A stretch of DNA of 64,000 nucleotides, from contig NZ_SWCJ01000002.1 of assembly GCF_005116665.1 (NCBI RefSeq), positions 186,001 through 250,000 of the forward strand. The letters run 5' to 3'. Each line of letters starts with the position of its first letter. The stretch's first letter is position 1. Origin of the DNA: Ferrimonas aestuarii. GTDB lineage: Bacteria; Pseudomonadota; Gammaproteobacteria; Enterobacterales; Shewanellaceae. The position numbers and the translations under genes were made by a program. Positions 44,900-53,843 of this stretch are shown here, in pieces. The notes under the pieces are model-generated. The model was not told the origin of the DNA. It ran no database searches and saw only the letters and a program-made list of their open reading frames with translations.

Positions 44900-46288
44900 T
44901 TATCTTTCCCTAAGAGCCGTTTGTGAAGCGACACGCATCGGTTTTGTTAAGTAATCCAAGATGCTGCGTTGACCACTGATGATGTCCACCGAGGCGGTCA
45001 TACCTGGAATGATTGGTTGCGACTGAGCATCGCCGAGGTAATTGCGCTCGGTTCTAATGCGAACCAGATAAAAACTGTTGCCCTCTTCATCAACGGTGGT
45101 GTCAGCACTGATGTGCTCCAATTCACCAGACAGGCCGCCATAACGGGTGAAATCGTAAGCACTGAATTTCACGATGGACTTGAGCCCCGGCCTGAGAAAA
45201 GCGATATCTTGTGGAGCGATCTTGGTTTCGATCAGCAGATTGTCGTCGTTAGGCACAATGTCGATGAGATCGGCACCGGGCTGAACCACGCCTCCTAAGG
45301 TGTTGATGTGAAGCTTCTGGATGATGCCGGCAACCGGGGAGCGCACTTGGGTTCGACTGACTTTGTCCTGAAGGTCGACGCGGCGCTCACGCATCGCGGC
45401 TAATTCGCCCTCGGCTTCGTTAAGTTCGCTACGTCTGTCGGAAACAAACCGGATGGCAGCTTCACTGCGCTTATAGATAGACTCTTGTATCGCCGCCTCT
45501 ATTCCAGGCTGCTGCAGCTCGGCGCTCTTCAGTTCTCTGAGATTGTCGTTGGTTTGACGTTCTAGCTTTAAGATCTCCACTTGGGAAACCACGCCTTCAT
45601 CGGCCAAAGGTTTCGTTAAATCGTATTCACTTTTCGCAAGTCGATAACTCTGTCTTAAGTTGCCCACCCGTGCGTTTGCTTCAAGTAATTCCTGCTGTTT
45701 TTGAGAAACCTGCTGATTGAGTTGGCGAATTTGATTGGCAAGGCTATTGAGCTGTGAGTGGAATTGCGCTCGTTGGCGCTGCAGTAACAGCGGCTGTTGT
45801 TGGGCGAATTCGTCAGGGTAGGTGAGCTGTGCCTGCTCGAATAACGTTGGCAGAGGTTGATTTTGCTTTAGCTTATCGACTATGGGAGTCACGGCGTCTA
45901 TTTCGGCTTTAAGGCGAATGGCCCTGGCCTCGAGCTCTCGCTGCTGCTGCTCTCGTTCACGATAGTCTGCTTGAAAGCGAGTGTCGTCAATCTCCATAAG
46001 CAATTGACCTGCGTTAACCGACTGTCCCTCTTTAACCAGTATCGATTTTATCAATCCCCCCTCTAGATTCTGCACCACTTGGCGTTGGCTGGATGGGATC
46101 ACCTTGCCATCTCCGGTGGTTACCGTATCTAAATGGCTGAAATTTGCCCACAGTAGGGCGATGGGGATAAAACTGGCAATAGCCCACAGCAACCACCGGC
46201 TTGTGCTGGGGCTATTCATTAAGATGGCCACCTGTGGCGTGCCTAAGTAATCGGCGTCTTCCTGGCGCAGCGACGTTTTGTTTGGCAT
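44900..46288 (-). CDS. lapC: HlyD-family membrane-fusion adaptor (LapC)
   Basis: A 462-residue periplasmic adaptor anchored by one N-terminal helix (LLWAIASFIPIALLWANF, residues about 32-50). A lipoyl-like half follows (VVQNLEGGLIKSILVKEGQSV), then about 200 residues of coiled coil rich in Gln, Leu, Arg and Glu, the second lipoyl half (TQVRSPVAGIIQKLHINTLGG) and a beta-barrel region. First gene of the minus-strand operon lapC-lapE-ompA-lapG-lapD-lapB. The roughly 180 bp upstream region must hold the promoter, shared divergently with the micro-protein at 46473. Confidence 0.9.
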   Translation of the reverse strand: MPNKTSLRQEDADYLGTPQVAILMNSPSTSRWLLWAIASFIPIALLWANFSHLDTVTTGDGKVIPSSQRQVVQNLEGGLIKSILVKEGQSVNAGQLLMEIDDTRFQADYREREQQQRELEARAIRLKAEIDAVTPIVDKLKQNQPLPTLFEQAQLTYPDEFAQQQPLLLQRQRAQFHSQLNSLANQIRQLNQQVSQKQQELLEANARVGNLRQSYRLAKSEYDLTKPLADEGVVSQVEILKLERQTNDNLRELKSAELQQPGIEAAIQESIYKRSEAAIRFVSDRRSELNEAEGELAAMRERRVDLQDKVSRTQVRSPVAGIIQKLHINTLGGVVQPGADLIDIVPNDDNLLIETKIAPQDIAFLRPGLKSIVKFSAYDFTRYGGLSGELEHISADTTVDEEGNSFYLVRIRTERNYLGDAQSQPIIPGMTASVDIISGQRSILDYLTKPMRVASQTALRER

Positions 46289-46472
46289 GGAAACCTCATC
46301 CCTGGGGTTTCCATCAAGTGTAGACCAGTTATAGAAAGACGTTACATTTCATAGTTATCAGAGTTGAAACTCGCCTTTCCAATAACAAATCGACAACAGT
46401 TTTGATCCTGATCAGTAACAGCCGTTGCTGACTCGATTAGGCTGAACTAAATCCGGTTCATAAAGGAAGATA

Positions 46473-46610
46473 ATGATGGAGCTTTGGTTAGATTTGTTGT
46501 TTGGAAATGCCATTGGTCTGGCTTCGATGTTAGTGATCTTCAGTACCATCGGCATTGTTGGTTTTATTGCTTGGATGTTCATCAGCAAGTCGGCGAAACC
46601 AGGCACCTGA
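46473..46610 (+). CDS. DUF3149-like single-helix membrane micro-protein
   Basis: A 45-residue protein. It begins MMELWLDLLFGNAIGLASML, has one transmembrane helix (about residues 18-38) and ends in a basic tail (SKSAKPGT). AGGAAG lies just upstream; either the first ATG (46473) or the second (46476) may be used. The MELW-DLLFGN-GL pattern is what I recall of DUF3149, a family of short membrane proteins of unknown role. An intrinsic terminator follows directly, which supports a real transcript. Confidence 0.75.
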   Translation: MMELWLDLLFGNAIGLASMLVIFSTIGIVGFIAWMFISKSAKPGT

Positions 46611-46624
46611 GATTATTCTCCCCA

Positions 46625-46654
46625 TTAAAAAAGGCTCCTTAGGGAGCCTTTTTT
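46625..46654. terminator. Bidirectional terminator
   Basis: AAAAAAGGCTCC pairs with GGGAGCCTTTTTT across a short loop. It lies between the convergent micro-protein (ending 46610) and pilin (ending 46660) genes, with A/T runs on both sides. Confidence 0.88.
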
Positions 46655-46659
46655 GATTG

Positions 46660-47199
46660 CTATGAATTGTTACCGTACGCCGCGTAAGTTATCTCTGTGC
46701 TGCCATCGGCTGGGTAGTAGGTGAGGTGAGGCAAGTTAACGCCCAATTCATTATGTTCACCCACATAGATGTAGTAGCAATGATCTGAGCCATACCAATA
46801 TTTGATCTGCACAGATTTGTCGCCGTCAAAGGTGCTGCCGGCGTGCGAGGTGATGGTCAGATCGGAATTAACCATTGCCTGCCACAATTTGCCGCACTCC
46901 TCGCCTTTAATCTGGCCAGAGCCGTCCGTGTTGATCGGATAACCAGCATCGTTACTGTCAACGGTGCCATCGCCAAAGCTCGCGAGATTTTCTACCGCTT
47001 GGCCGGTGCCTTCCGTCAACCAGCCATAATGGTAGAGTCGCACACTCTCTTTAAACTTAGAGAAGGTACTGTCGACAACCGCTTGATGGGCTTCAGAGCC
47101 GGAGGAGATAAACTTCGGCAGGGCAACCACTGCTAATACCCCAAGAATGATGATAACCACCACCAACTCTATTAGGGTGAAACCGCTATTTCGCTTCAT
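46660..47199 (-). CDS. Orphan type IV pilin-like protein
   Basis: A 179-residue prepilin with a class III signal: MKRNSG followed by FTLIELVVVIIILGVLAVVALPKF, where cleavage after Gly and Glu5 of the mature protein are as expected for PilD substrates. The start at 47199 has GGGAGA upstream; any earlier start would bury the leader. A C-terminal pair of cysteines (in EECGKLW and SDHCYYIY) could close a disulfide loop. It resembles MSHA-type or GspG-like pilins, but no pilus assembly genes lie nearby. It could be a minor pilin of a system encoded elsewhere. Confidence 0.88.
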   Translation of the reverse strand: MKRNSGFTLIELVVVIIILGVLAVVALPKFISSGSEAHQAVVDSTFSKFKESVRLYHYGWLTEGTGQAVENLASFGDGTVDSNDAGYPINTDGSGQIKGEECGKLWQAMVNSDLTITSHAGSTFDGDKSVQIKYWYGSDHCYYIYVGEHNELGVNLPHLTYYPADGSTEITYAAYGNNS

Positions 47200-47265
47200 T
47201 TGATTATCTCCCAAAACAGTGACTAAGTCTGACACCGTGAACCACGTTTTCTGATACGGAAATGC

Positions 47266-47290
47266 AAAAAGCCCGCTCAATAGAGCGGGC
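47266..47290 (-). terminator. Terminator of the tRNA-Val transcript
   Basis: GCCCGCTC / GAGCGGGC stem (47271-47290) followed on the minus strand by five T residues, just after the 3' end of the tRNA at 47301. Confidence 0.85.
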
Positions 47291-47300
47291 CAGTGCAATT

Positions 47301-47377
47301 TGGTACGACCGAGTGGACTCGAACCACCGACCCCCACCATGTCAAGGTGGTGCTCTAACCAGCTGAGCTACGGTCGT
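47301..47377 (-). tRNA. tRNA-Val (GAC)
   Basis: A 77-nt cloverleaf with encoded CCA. The acceptor stem pairs ACGACCG with CGGTCGT, the discriminator is A, the anticodon loop is TTGACAT on a CCACC/GGTGG stem, and the T-loop is TTCGAGT. The D-arm is GCTC...GAGC. The first base pair is A-T, which is less usual than G-C. Confidence 0.93.
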
Positions 47378-47393
47378 ATTTCAAATTTTAAGC

Positions 47394-47470
47394 TGGTGCG
47401 TCTGAGTGGACTCGAACCACCGACTTCCACCATGTCAAGGTGACACTCTAACCAGCTGAGTTACAGACGC
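47394..47470 (-). tRNA. tRNA-Val (GAC), second copy
   Basis: A 77-nt tRNA with encoded CCA, the same anticodon loop (TTGACAT) and the same T-arm as its neighbour 16 bp away. The acceptor stem differs (GCGTCTG/CAGACGC), as do the D-stem (ACTC/GAGT) and variable loop, with pairing kept by compensatory changes. Likely transcribed as a pair. Confidence 0.93.
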
Positions 47471-47550
47471 TTTGTCTTAACGACAGGGCAGATAGTAAGG
47501 GCATGACCGATTAAAGACAAGCCCTAAACTTAAGTTAAGCGTTTGTTTGC

Positions 47551-48924
47551 TTAAACATTACTCGCAGTGGCTTCATGTTCATCAGCGATGCGCTTTTGTC
47601 GCCAACGTAAGCGCAACTTCAACATGATGGCGGCGGAGGTTAACCCAGCGATAAAGCCGATCCAGAATCCGGAAGCGCCCATCGGGGCCACAATCCAATC
47701 GGTCAGACCAAGAATGAGACCGGTGGAGAGGCCGATTCCCCAGTAAGCAATCAACCCAATCCAGATCAATACCTGCGTATCCTTATAGCCTCTGAGGGCT
47801 GCAGCACTGACCACCTGCACCGAATCAGATAATTGATAGATGGCACAGAGGAACATCAGTTGAGTAGCCAGAGAGATAACCGCAGCATCATTGGTGTAAA
47901 GTTCAGCAATAGGCTCTCGAGCCAGCACGGTTATGGTGGCGGTAATCGCAGCGACTAATAGACCGAGCTGAATGCCTAAGCGAGCAACCATGGCGGCGGT
48001 TTTGGGTTCATTGCGGCCGAGGTAGTAACCAACGCGGATGGTCAAAGCAATACCAAGGGCTAAAGGCAGCATGAACACCATGCCGGAGAAGTTGGCTGCC
48101 ACTTGATGACCGGCAACGGTAATGGGGCCCAAAGGTGCAATGGCCACCGCCACAATGGCAAACAGCGTCACTTCGAAGAACAGGGCTAGGGCGATAGGTA
48201 GCCCCAGTTTGCAAACCTGTTTTTGCTTCTCCATATTGACCTGGCACCAGCCTTTAAACAGTTCATAGGCTTTAAAGCGCTTGGACCAAGCAACGTAGAT
48301 GGCCATGGAAAAGAACATGCCCCAAAATACCAATGCGGTTGCTACGCCACAGCCAGCGCCGCCCATGGCAGGCATGCCCAAGTGGCCGTAAATAAAGACG
48401 TAGTTTGCTGGTACGTTGATGGCCAGTCCAATGAAACCAATGATCATAGACGGCAATGTCCAGGAGAGGCCCTCGGTAAAGTTCCTTAACACTTGGAACA
48501 GCAGAAATGGCGGTGCGCCCCACAAAATTGCGTTAAGGTAATCACGACTTAGCTCAAACAACTGCGGATCCAGGTCCATCTGTGCTAAAACCCAACTGGC
48601 TTGGGTAAATAGCAGCATGCAGGCAATGCCGGAGACAATGGCCAAATAGATACCTTGCTGGATCAAAGGCTTAATTTTATGCTCTTCGCTGGCACCATGA
48701 AGATGAGCGACCATCGGCGTGAGGGCCATTAAGATCCCCGCAAAGAACAAAATCGTAGGTAACCAGATGCTGGTACCAATTGCCACGGCGGCCATATCAG
48801 TGGCGCTAACTTTACCGGCCATAACCGTATCGATAAAGCCCATGGTGGTTTGAGCGACCTGTGCGGCTAACACGGGTAACGCAAGAATAATGAGTTTTTT
48901 AGCCTGATAAAGGCGACTGTACAT
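47551..48924 (-). CDS. MATE-family multidrug/sodium antiporter (NorM/MdtK-like)
   Basis: An inner-membrane efflux pump of 457 residues from the ATG at 48924; a TTG 15 bp upstream is an alternative start, and neither has a strong binding site. About twelve hydrophobic segments are present. The first half begins LIILALPVLAAQVAQTTMGFIDTVMAGKVS, typical of NorM. Acidic and aromatic residues for cation coupling occur in TM1 (MGFIDTVM). It is divergent from ribE across about 40 bp, the same arrangement as mdtK and ribC(E) in E. coli. Confidence 0.9.
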   Translation of the reverse strand: MYSRLYQAKKLIILALPVLAAQVAQTTMGFIDTVMAGKVSATDMAAVAIGTSIWLPTILFFAGILMALTPMVAHLHGASEEHKIKPLIQQGIYLAIVSGIACMLLFTQASWVLAQMDLDPQLFELSRDYLNAILWGAPPFLLFQVLRNFTEGLSWTLPSMIIGFIGLAINVPANYVFIYGHLGMPAMGGAGCGVATALVFWGMFFSMAIYVAWSKRFKAYELFKGWCQVNMEKQKQVCKLGLPIALALFFEVTLFAIVAVAIAPLGPITVAGHQVAANFSGMVFMLPLALGIALTIRVGYYLGRNEPKTAAMVARLGIQLGLLVAAITATITVLAREPIAELYTNDAAVISLATQLMFLCAIYQLSDSVQVVSAAALRGYKDTQVLIWIGLIAYWGIGLSTGLILGLTDWIVAPMGASGFWIGFIAGLTSAAIMLKLRLRWRQKRIADEHEATASNV

Positions 48925-48962
48925 AGTAGTGTGGTCCAATACCGCAAGATGTAGGAATAAGT

Positions 48963-49580
48963 ATGTTTACTGGAATTGTACAAACCAAAGCGACAGTGGT
49001 TGCGATTAAAGAGCAACATCAGCTGCGAACCTTCGAAGTGGAGATCCCAGAGGTCTATCGTCAAGGCCTGGAAGTTGGTGCGAGCGTTGCCAACAACGGA
49101 GTGTGCTTAACAGTGACGGAGTGCTCCGATGATAGTGCTTTTTTCGATGTGATGGAAGAAACTCTGCGGCTAACCAATCTCGCCGACATTAAGGTGGGCG
49201 ACAAGGTGAATATAGAGCGGTCGTTAAGCTACGGTAAGGAAGTTGGCGGCCACATCATGTCTGGCCACATTCATACGAAAGCGATTATAAAACAGATAGA
49301 TAAAACAGAAACCAACTGCACAATGACCCTGTCTGTTCCAAAGCAATGGATGAAGTACATCCTACATAAAGGTTTCATCGGCATTGATGGCTGCTCATTG
49401 ACGGTAGGCAAACTGGAGGAGGGCGAATTTGCCCTTCACCTAATCCCTGAAACGCTTTCCATTACTACCTTGGGCGAGCGCAGCGTTGGCGATGAGTTAA
49501 ACATCGAAATTGACAGTCAGACTCAAGCGATTGTTGATACCGTTGAGCGGGTATTGGCTGCGAAGAACTTGGCGTCATAA
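48963..49580 (+). CDS. ribE: Riboflavin synthase, alpha subunit
   Basis: A 205-residue enzyme that dismutates two 6,7-dimethyl-8-ribityllumazines into riboflavin. It starts with MFTGIVQTKATV, the near-invariant start of the family, and has two lumazine-binding repeats: the first about residues 1-95, the second from KEVGGHIMSGHIHTK. The second repeat also contains GIDGCSLTVG, with the same glycine-rich motif as NGVCLTVTE in the first. No FMN riboswitch is visible in the short upstream gap. E. coli calls this gene ribC (also ribE). Confidence 0.94.
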   Translation: MFTGIVQTKATVVAIKEQHQLRTFEVEIPEVYRQGLEVGASVANNGVCLTVTECSDDSAFFDVMEETLRLTNLADIKVGDKVNIERSLSYGKEVGGHIMSGHIHTKAIIKQIDKTETNCTMTLSVPKQWMKYILHKGFIGIDGCSLTVGKLEEGEFALHLIPETLSITTLGERSVGDELNIEIDSQTQAIVDTVERVLAAKNLAS

Positions 49581-49597
49581 CAACTGCTGATAAGTCT

Positions 49598-49632
49598 CCA
49601 ATGCAGCACATCAGAATGGTGCGCTGCATTGG
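49598..49632. terminator. Hairpin after ribE
   Basis: CCAATGCAGC pairs perfectly with GCTGCATTGG across a 15-nt loop, between the convergent ribE and CPXCG genes. The T-run is poor (TTTGCGTT), so termination may be weak. Confidence 0.5.
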
Positions 49633-49644
49633 TTTGCGTTGCCC

Positions 49645-49851
49645 TCAATACAATTGCTCGTCATCACTGTCTACCCGTAGCTGCAGTGATTGGCGTTGCT
49701 GGTCAATGTGCAGCTGAAGATGGATAGGGTTACAGCAAGATTGGCAGTCCTCGAAATACTCCTGGTCGCCACCGCTGGCATCGATAGAAACAGACGTAGC
49801 CTGACCGCAATGGGGACACAACACCGTTTGGTAAAACGCATCGCCTCGCAT
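49645..49851 (-). CDS. CPXCG-motif cysteine-rich small protein
   Basis: A 68-residue protein whose start at 49851 follows GGAGGAA. Two CxxC pairs (LCPHCGQ near residue 12 and DCQSCCNP near residue 37) form a zinc-ribbon-like knuckle, and the tail is acidic. Matches the widespread gammaproteobacterial CPXCG family of unknown function. A TTG 12 bp upstream is also in frame but overlaps the binding site. Confidence 0.82.
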   Translation of the reverse strand: MRGDAFYQTVLCPHCGQATSVSIDASGGDQEYFEDCQSCCNPIHLQLHIDQQRQSLQLRVDSDDEQLY

Positions 49852-50091
49852 GGCTTCCTCCAATTAGGATAATACCCACCCCAGAAGTTTAGCTAACCCT
49901 GCCTTTTTTCTCTTAAATTTGGGGAAATGGCGGCGATCTAGTCATTTAGGTTTGTAATGAAATTTTTAGATTCCTATACTACGCCTTCACCAGCAAAGCT
50001 TGAGGTGGATTTGGCTCTGTTAGCCCAGTAAGGCCGATACCCAAACTTGCCACCAAAAGCGGTTTTGCTGTCTTCTTTATATAGACAACAT

Positions 50092-50112
50092 GTGATCTTT
50101 TGTGTGGATCAC
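50092..50112 (+). promoter_or_regulatory. Candidate thrS leader hairpin (tRNA-mimic operator)
   Basis: GTGATC and GATCAC form a 6-bp stem with a 9-nt loop TTTTGTGTG, 16 bases before the thrS start. In E. coli, threonyl-tRNA synthetase represses its own mRNA by binding leader hairpins shaped like the tRNA-Thr anticodon arm. The loop here contains TGT, the DNA form of the anticodon UGU. The functional claim is inference. Confidence 0.35.
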
Positions 50113-50128
50113 CACTGTGGAGAATACT

Positions 50129-52057
50129 ATGCCTGTTATTACCCTGCCTGATGGTAGTCAACGTCAATTCGACAACCCTGTATCTGTAATGGATGTCGCC
50201 ATGGACATCGGTCCTGGTTTGGCCAAAGCCTGTATTGCTGGCCGAATCAATGGCGAACGCGTTGATGCCTGTGAAGTGATGGAGTCCGATTGCGAACTGT
50301 CCATCATCACCGCCAAAGATGAAGATGGTCTTGAGATCATCCGTCACTCTTGTGCACACCTTCTTGGCCATGCCATTAAGCAGATGTACCCGGACGCCAA
50401 AATGGCGATCGGTCCGACCATCGACAACGGCTTCTACTACGACATCGATCTTGAGGAAAAATTGACTCAAGAAGATGTAGAAGCAATTGAAAAACGCATG
50501 ATGCAACTTGCCAAGACTAACTACGACGTGATTAAAAAGCGCGTAAGTTGGCAAGAGGCCCGCGATACCTTCGAAGGTCGTGGTGAAACTTATAAGATGG
50601 AGATTCTGGACGAGAACGTCAGCCGTGACGACAAGCCAGGTCTGTACCATCACGAAGAATACATTGACATGTGCCGCGGCCCTCACGTGCCGAACATGAA
50701 GCACTGTCATCACTTTAAGCTGATGAACGTGGCTGGCGCCTACTGGCGTGGTAACAGCGACAACAAGATGCTGCAACGCATCTACGGCACCGCATGGGCC
50801 GATAAGAAGCAGCTTAAAGCTTACCTGCTACGTCTGGAAGAAGCGGCCAAGCGTGACCATCGTAAGATCGGTAAAGCGCAAGACCTGTTCCATTGGCAGG
50901 AAGAAGCACCAGGTATGGTGTTCTGGCACAACGATGGCTGGAGCGTGTACCTAGAGCTTGAAAAATTTGTCCGTACTAAATTGGCCGAATTTACCTACCA
51001 AGAGGTGAAAGGCCCGTTGATGATGGACCGCGTGTTGTGGGAAAAATCTGGTCACTGGGACAAGTACGCCGACAACATGTTTACCACTGAGTCAGAAAAG
51101 CGTGAGTACGCCATCAAGCCGATGAACTGCCCAGGCCACGTTCAGATCTTTAACCAAGGGTTAAAATCTTACCGTGATCTGCCGCTGCGTATGGCTGAAT
51201 TTGGCTGCTGTCACCGTAATGAACCATCAGGTGCGCTGCACGGCCTGATGCGCGTTCGTGGTTTCACTCAAGATGATGCCCACATTTTCTGTACCGAAGA
51301 GCAGGTTCAAGCTGAAGTAACCGATTGCATTCGTATGGTATACAACACCTACGAAACCTTCGGTTTTAACAGCATTGCCGTGAAACTTTCCACTCGTCCT
51401 GAACAGCGTGTGGGCTCCGATGACATGTGGGATCGTGCCGAGCAAGGCTTGATTGATGCACTGAAAGCAAACGACATCGAGTTTGAGCTTCAGCCAGGCG
51501 AGGGCGCATTCTACGGTCCTAAGATCGAGTTTACGCTTCACGACTGCTTAGATCGTGCTTGGCAGTGCGGAACAATTCAGTTAGACTTCGCGCTTCCTGA
51601 GCGTTTAGGCGCGTCTTACGTTGCGGAAGATAACAGCCGTAAGACTCCGGTGATGATTCACCGCGCGATCCTAGGCTCACTAGAACGATTCATCGGCATC
51701 CTGATTGAAGAATACGCCGGTCGCTTCCCGACCTGGCTAGCTCCAACTCAGGCTGTTGTTATGAACATTACCGATAAACAAGCGGATTATGTTCATAAAA
51801 TCGCGGACCAACTCAAAAATGCTGGAATTAGAGTGAAGGCAGACTTGAGAAACGAGAAGATTGGCTTTAAAATCCGCGAACATACTTTAAAGCGTGCTCC
51901 ATATTTGTTGGTTGTTGGCGACAAAGAGGTCGAAAACAATGAAGTGGCAGTACGTACACGCGATGGCGCTGATTTGGGTAAGTTTAAAGTGGAAGATATT
52001 ATTTCCCGTATCCAAACAGAGATCAGCGACCGTAGTCTGAAATTGCTGGAGGAATAA
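50129..52057 (+). CDS. thrS: Threonyl-tRNA synthetase
   Basis: 642 residues, the same length as E. coli ThrRS. The start at 50129 ([17 protein letters not shown]) opens the TGS domain and has GGAG 8 nt upstream; a longer in-frame option adds nine residues without a site. The editing domain has [10 protein letters not shown] and the zinc/catalytic core shows [10 protein letters not shown] (motif with Cys for zinc), [28 protein letters not shown] (motif 2) and [19 protein letters not shown] (motif 3). A C-terminal anticodon domain follows. First gene of thrS-infC-rpmI-rplT; infC begins 3 bp after the stop. Confidence 0.95.
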   Translation: MPVITLPDGSQRQFDNPVSVMDVAMDIGPGLAKACIAGRINGERVDACEVMESDCELSIITAKDEDGLEIIRHSCAHLLGHAIKQMYPDAKMAIGPTIDNGFYYDIDLEEKLTQEDVEAIEKRMMQLAKTNYDVIKKRVSWQEARDTFEGRGETYKMEILDENVSRDDKPGLYHHEEYIDMCRGPHVPNMKHCHHFKLMNVAGAYWRGNSDNKMLQRIYGTAWADKKQLKAYLLRLEEAAKRDHRKIGKAQDLFHWQEEAPGMVFWHNDGWSVYLELEKFVRTKLAEFTYQEVKGPLMMDRVLWEKSGHWDKYADNMFTTESEKREYAIKPMNCPGHVQIFNQGLKSYRDLPLRMAEFGCCHRNEPSGALHGLMRVRGFTQDDAHIFCTEEQVQAEVTDCIRMVYNTYETFGFNSIAVKLSTRPEQRVGSDDMWDRAEQGLIDALKANDIEFELQPGEGAFYGPKIEFTLHDCLDRAWQCGTIQLDFALPERLGASYVAEDNSRKTPVMIHRAILGSLERFIGILIEEYAGRFPTWLAPTQAVVMNITDKQADYVHKIADQLKNAGIRVKADLRNEKIGFKIREHTLKRAPYLLVVGDKEVENNEVAVRTRDGADLGKFKVEDIISRIQTEISDRSLKLLEE

Positions 52058-52060
52058 GCT

Positions 52061-52603
52061 ATAAAAGGCGCTAAAAAGCAAGGTCCGGGCAAGGACCAAA
52101 CTCGAATCAACGGTGAAATTCGCTTACGTGAGGTTCGCCTGATTGGAGCGGATGGTGAGCAAGCTGGTATTGTTTCTGGACGTGAAGCATTAGAGCTAGC
52201 ACAGGAAGCTGGTTTGGATCTGGTTGAGATCAGCCCAAATGCAGAGCCACCTGTTTGCCGGATCATGGACTACGGTAAGTTCCTTTACGAACAGGCTAAA
52301 AACCAAAAGGAACAGCGTAAAAAGACCAAGCGGATTCAGGTTAAGGAAGTTAAATTCCGTCCTGGAACCGACGAAGGCGACTATCAGGTAAAACTACGCA
52401 ACCTGACTCGCTTCTTGGAAGACGGAGACAAAGCGAAAGTTACGCTGCGTTTCCGAGGTCGCGAAATGGCGCACCAAGACCTAGGAATCAAGCTGCTGAA
52501 TCGTATTAAAGACGATCTAGCAGAATTGGCCCAGGTTGAAGCTTTCCCGAAAGTGGAAGGTCGCCAAGCCGTTATGGTTCTCGCACCTAAGAAGAAACAG
52601 TAA
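52061..52603 (+). CDS. infC: Translation initiation factor IF-3 with apparent AUA start
   Basis: A 180-residue IF-3, the same length as the E. coli factor, if translation begins at the ATA at 52061. GGAGG lies 8 nt upstream inside the thrS end, and the first codons (ATA AAA GGC) parallel the E. coli AUU AAA GGC. The N-domain contains [15 protein letters not shown], then YGKFLYEQ and the C-domain with [13 protein letters not shown]. Starting instead at the first ATG (52214) would remove a third of the protein, including the whole N-domain start. Rare start codons let IF-3 repress its own translation. Downstream rpmI and rplT follow. Confidence 0.9.
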   Translation: MKGAKKQGPGKDQTRINGEIRLREVRLIGADGEQAGIVSGREALELAQEAGLDLVEISPNAEPPVCRIMDYGKFLYEQAKNQKEQRKKTKRIQVKEVKFRPGTDEGDYQVKLRNLTRFLEDGDKAKVTLRFRGREMAHQDLGIKLLNRIKDDLAELAQVEAFPKVEGRQAVMVLAPKKKQ

Positions 52604-52622
52604 GGCTTCCAAGTAATAAATT

Positions 52623-52650
52623 CAGCTCAGTCGCTGACTGGGCTGTTTTT
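52623..52650 (+). terminator. Terminator/attenuator between infC and rpmI
   Basis: A 10-bp stem (CAGCTCAGTC with GACTGGGCTG, one G-T pair) and five T residues lie 20 bp after infC. In E. coli this gap holds control signals for rpmI-rplT, including L20 binding, so it may be a partial terminator; an rpmI-rplT promoter downstream is also possible. Confidence 0.7.
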
Positions 52651-52697
52651 GTTCGCCTTGCAGTTCTATTTATTTACTTAACAATGCGGAGTTTCAG

Positions 52698-52895
52698 ATG
52701 CCTAAGCTGAAAACCAATAAAGGTGCTGCTAAGCGCTTCAAGAAGACTGCCTCTGGCGGCTTCAAGCGTAAGCAATCACACCTGCGTCACATCCTGACCA
52801 AGAAATCTACTAAGCGTAAGCGTCACTTGCGCTCAAAACAGATGGTTGCTAAGTCTGACGTTGCTCAGATCCGCACCATGCTGCCATACGCTTAA
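52698..52895 (+). CDS. rpmI: Ribosomal protein bL35
   Basis: A 65-residue, very basic protein. [20 protein letters not shown] and the C-terminal [10 protein letters not shown] match bL35. GCGGAG lies ahead of the ATG. It precedes rplT by 19 bp, as in other gammaproteobacteria. Confidence 0.95.
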   Translation: MPKLKTNKGAAKRFKKTASGGFKRKQSHLRHILTKKSTKRKRHLRSKQMVAKSDVAQIRTMLPYA

Positions 52896-52911
52896 TTGGG
52901 AAGGAGTATAA

Positions 52912-53274
<363 letters not shown>

Positions 53275-53291
53275 GTTTTTACTTAATCAGG

Positions 53292-53319
53292 AAAAGGGAG
53301 CCAGTTGGCTCCCTTTTTT
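53292..53319 (+). terminator. Terminator of the thrS-rplT operon
   Basis: AAAGGGAGCC pairs with GGCTCCCTTT across AGTT, followed by TTTTG, 17 bp after rplT. Confidence 0.9.
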
Positions 53320-53445
53320 GTTATCTGAAAATCGCAGTTACAGTCCGAGGCTTATATCATACTGATGAATTCGGTGTTATTTACGGGCACCAATTAGGGC
53401 AGGGTGGTTTATATTTAGGGCGGCAGGTGGTTCGAAGGTGGTAAT

Positions 53446-53476
53446 AAAAAAGCCAGCTATCATAGCTGGCTTTTTT
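53446..53476. terminator. Terminator of the Lys/Ala-rich small protein gene
   Basis: A 14-bp perfect stem (AAAAAAGCCAGCTA / TAGCTGGCTTTTTT) with a TCA loop, 17 bp past the stop of the minus-strand gene at 53493. It can act in both directions. The 126 bp between this and the previous terminator hold no gene. Confidence 0.9.
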
Positions 53477-53492
53477 ATTTATAGACTGTAAA

Positions 53493-53843
53493 TTAGCGCT
53501 GGCCGCGAGGCAGGGTGCTGCCGCTATTTGCTGCTAATTTTTGGGCCCATAATTCTTTGGCGCTTAAGCCGCCATTGCTTGATTTTTTAGCTGGCTTGGC
53601 TTTTTTAGGAGCTGCCTTTTTCGGTGCTTCTTTCTTAGTTTCAGCTTTTGGAGCTGGAGCAGCTTCGCTATCGCCAGACTTCAATTCTTCAACTAAATCA
53701 GCTAGATCTGCTAAGCGAAGAGATTTTCCGCCATCCACTTTGAACCAGCTGCCTTTCTGCTCGATGCTTGGGGCTTTGCCATGTTTTGCAAGGTATGCAT
53801 CATTCAGTTGCTGCAGTACCTCATCCTTGTTTAGTTTGGACAT
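53493..53843 (-). CDS. Small two-part protein with Lys/Ala/Pro-rich linker, unknown function
   Basis: A 116-residue cytosolic protein. Residues 1-55 form a compact acidic/basic domain with AYLAKHGKAPSIEQKGSWFK followed by VDGGKSLRLADLADLVEEL. Residues 58-88 are a low-complexity linker of Ala, Pro and Lys (KKAAPKKAKPAKK), and the end (GLSAKELWAQKLAA) looks like a short helix. The basic linker suggests contact with nucleic acid or ribosomes, but no motif proves it. Monocistronic with its own terminator. Confidence 0.75.
   Translation of the reverse strand: MSKLNKDEVLQQLNDAYLAKHGKAPSIEQKGSWFKVDGGKSLRLADLADLVEELKSGDSEAAPAPKAETKKEAPKKAAPKKAKPAKKSSNGGLSAKELWAQKLAANSGSTLPRGQR

Noticed and set aside
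48925..48962. FMN riboswitch ahead of ribE
   Set aside because: The gap to the divergent MATE gene is only about 40 bp, too short for an RFN element.
49979..50776. Minus-strand reading frame of 265 codons opposite thrS
   Set aside because: It lies antisense to the clearly real thrS, has no family features or binding site, and is a shadow of thrS codon bias.
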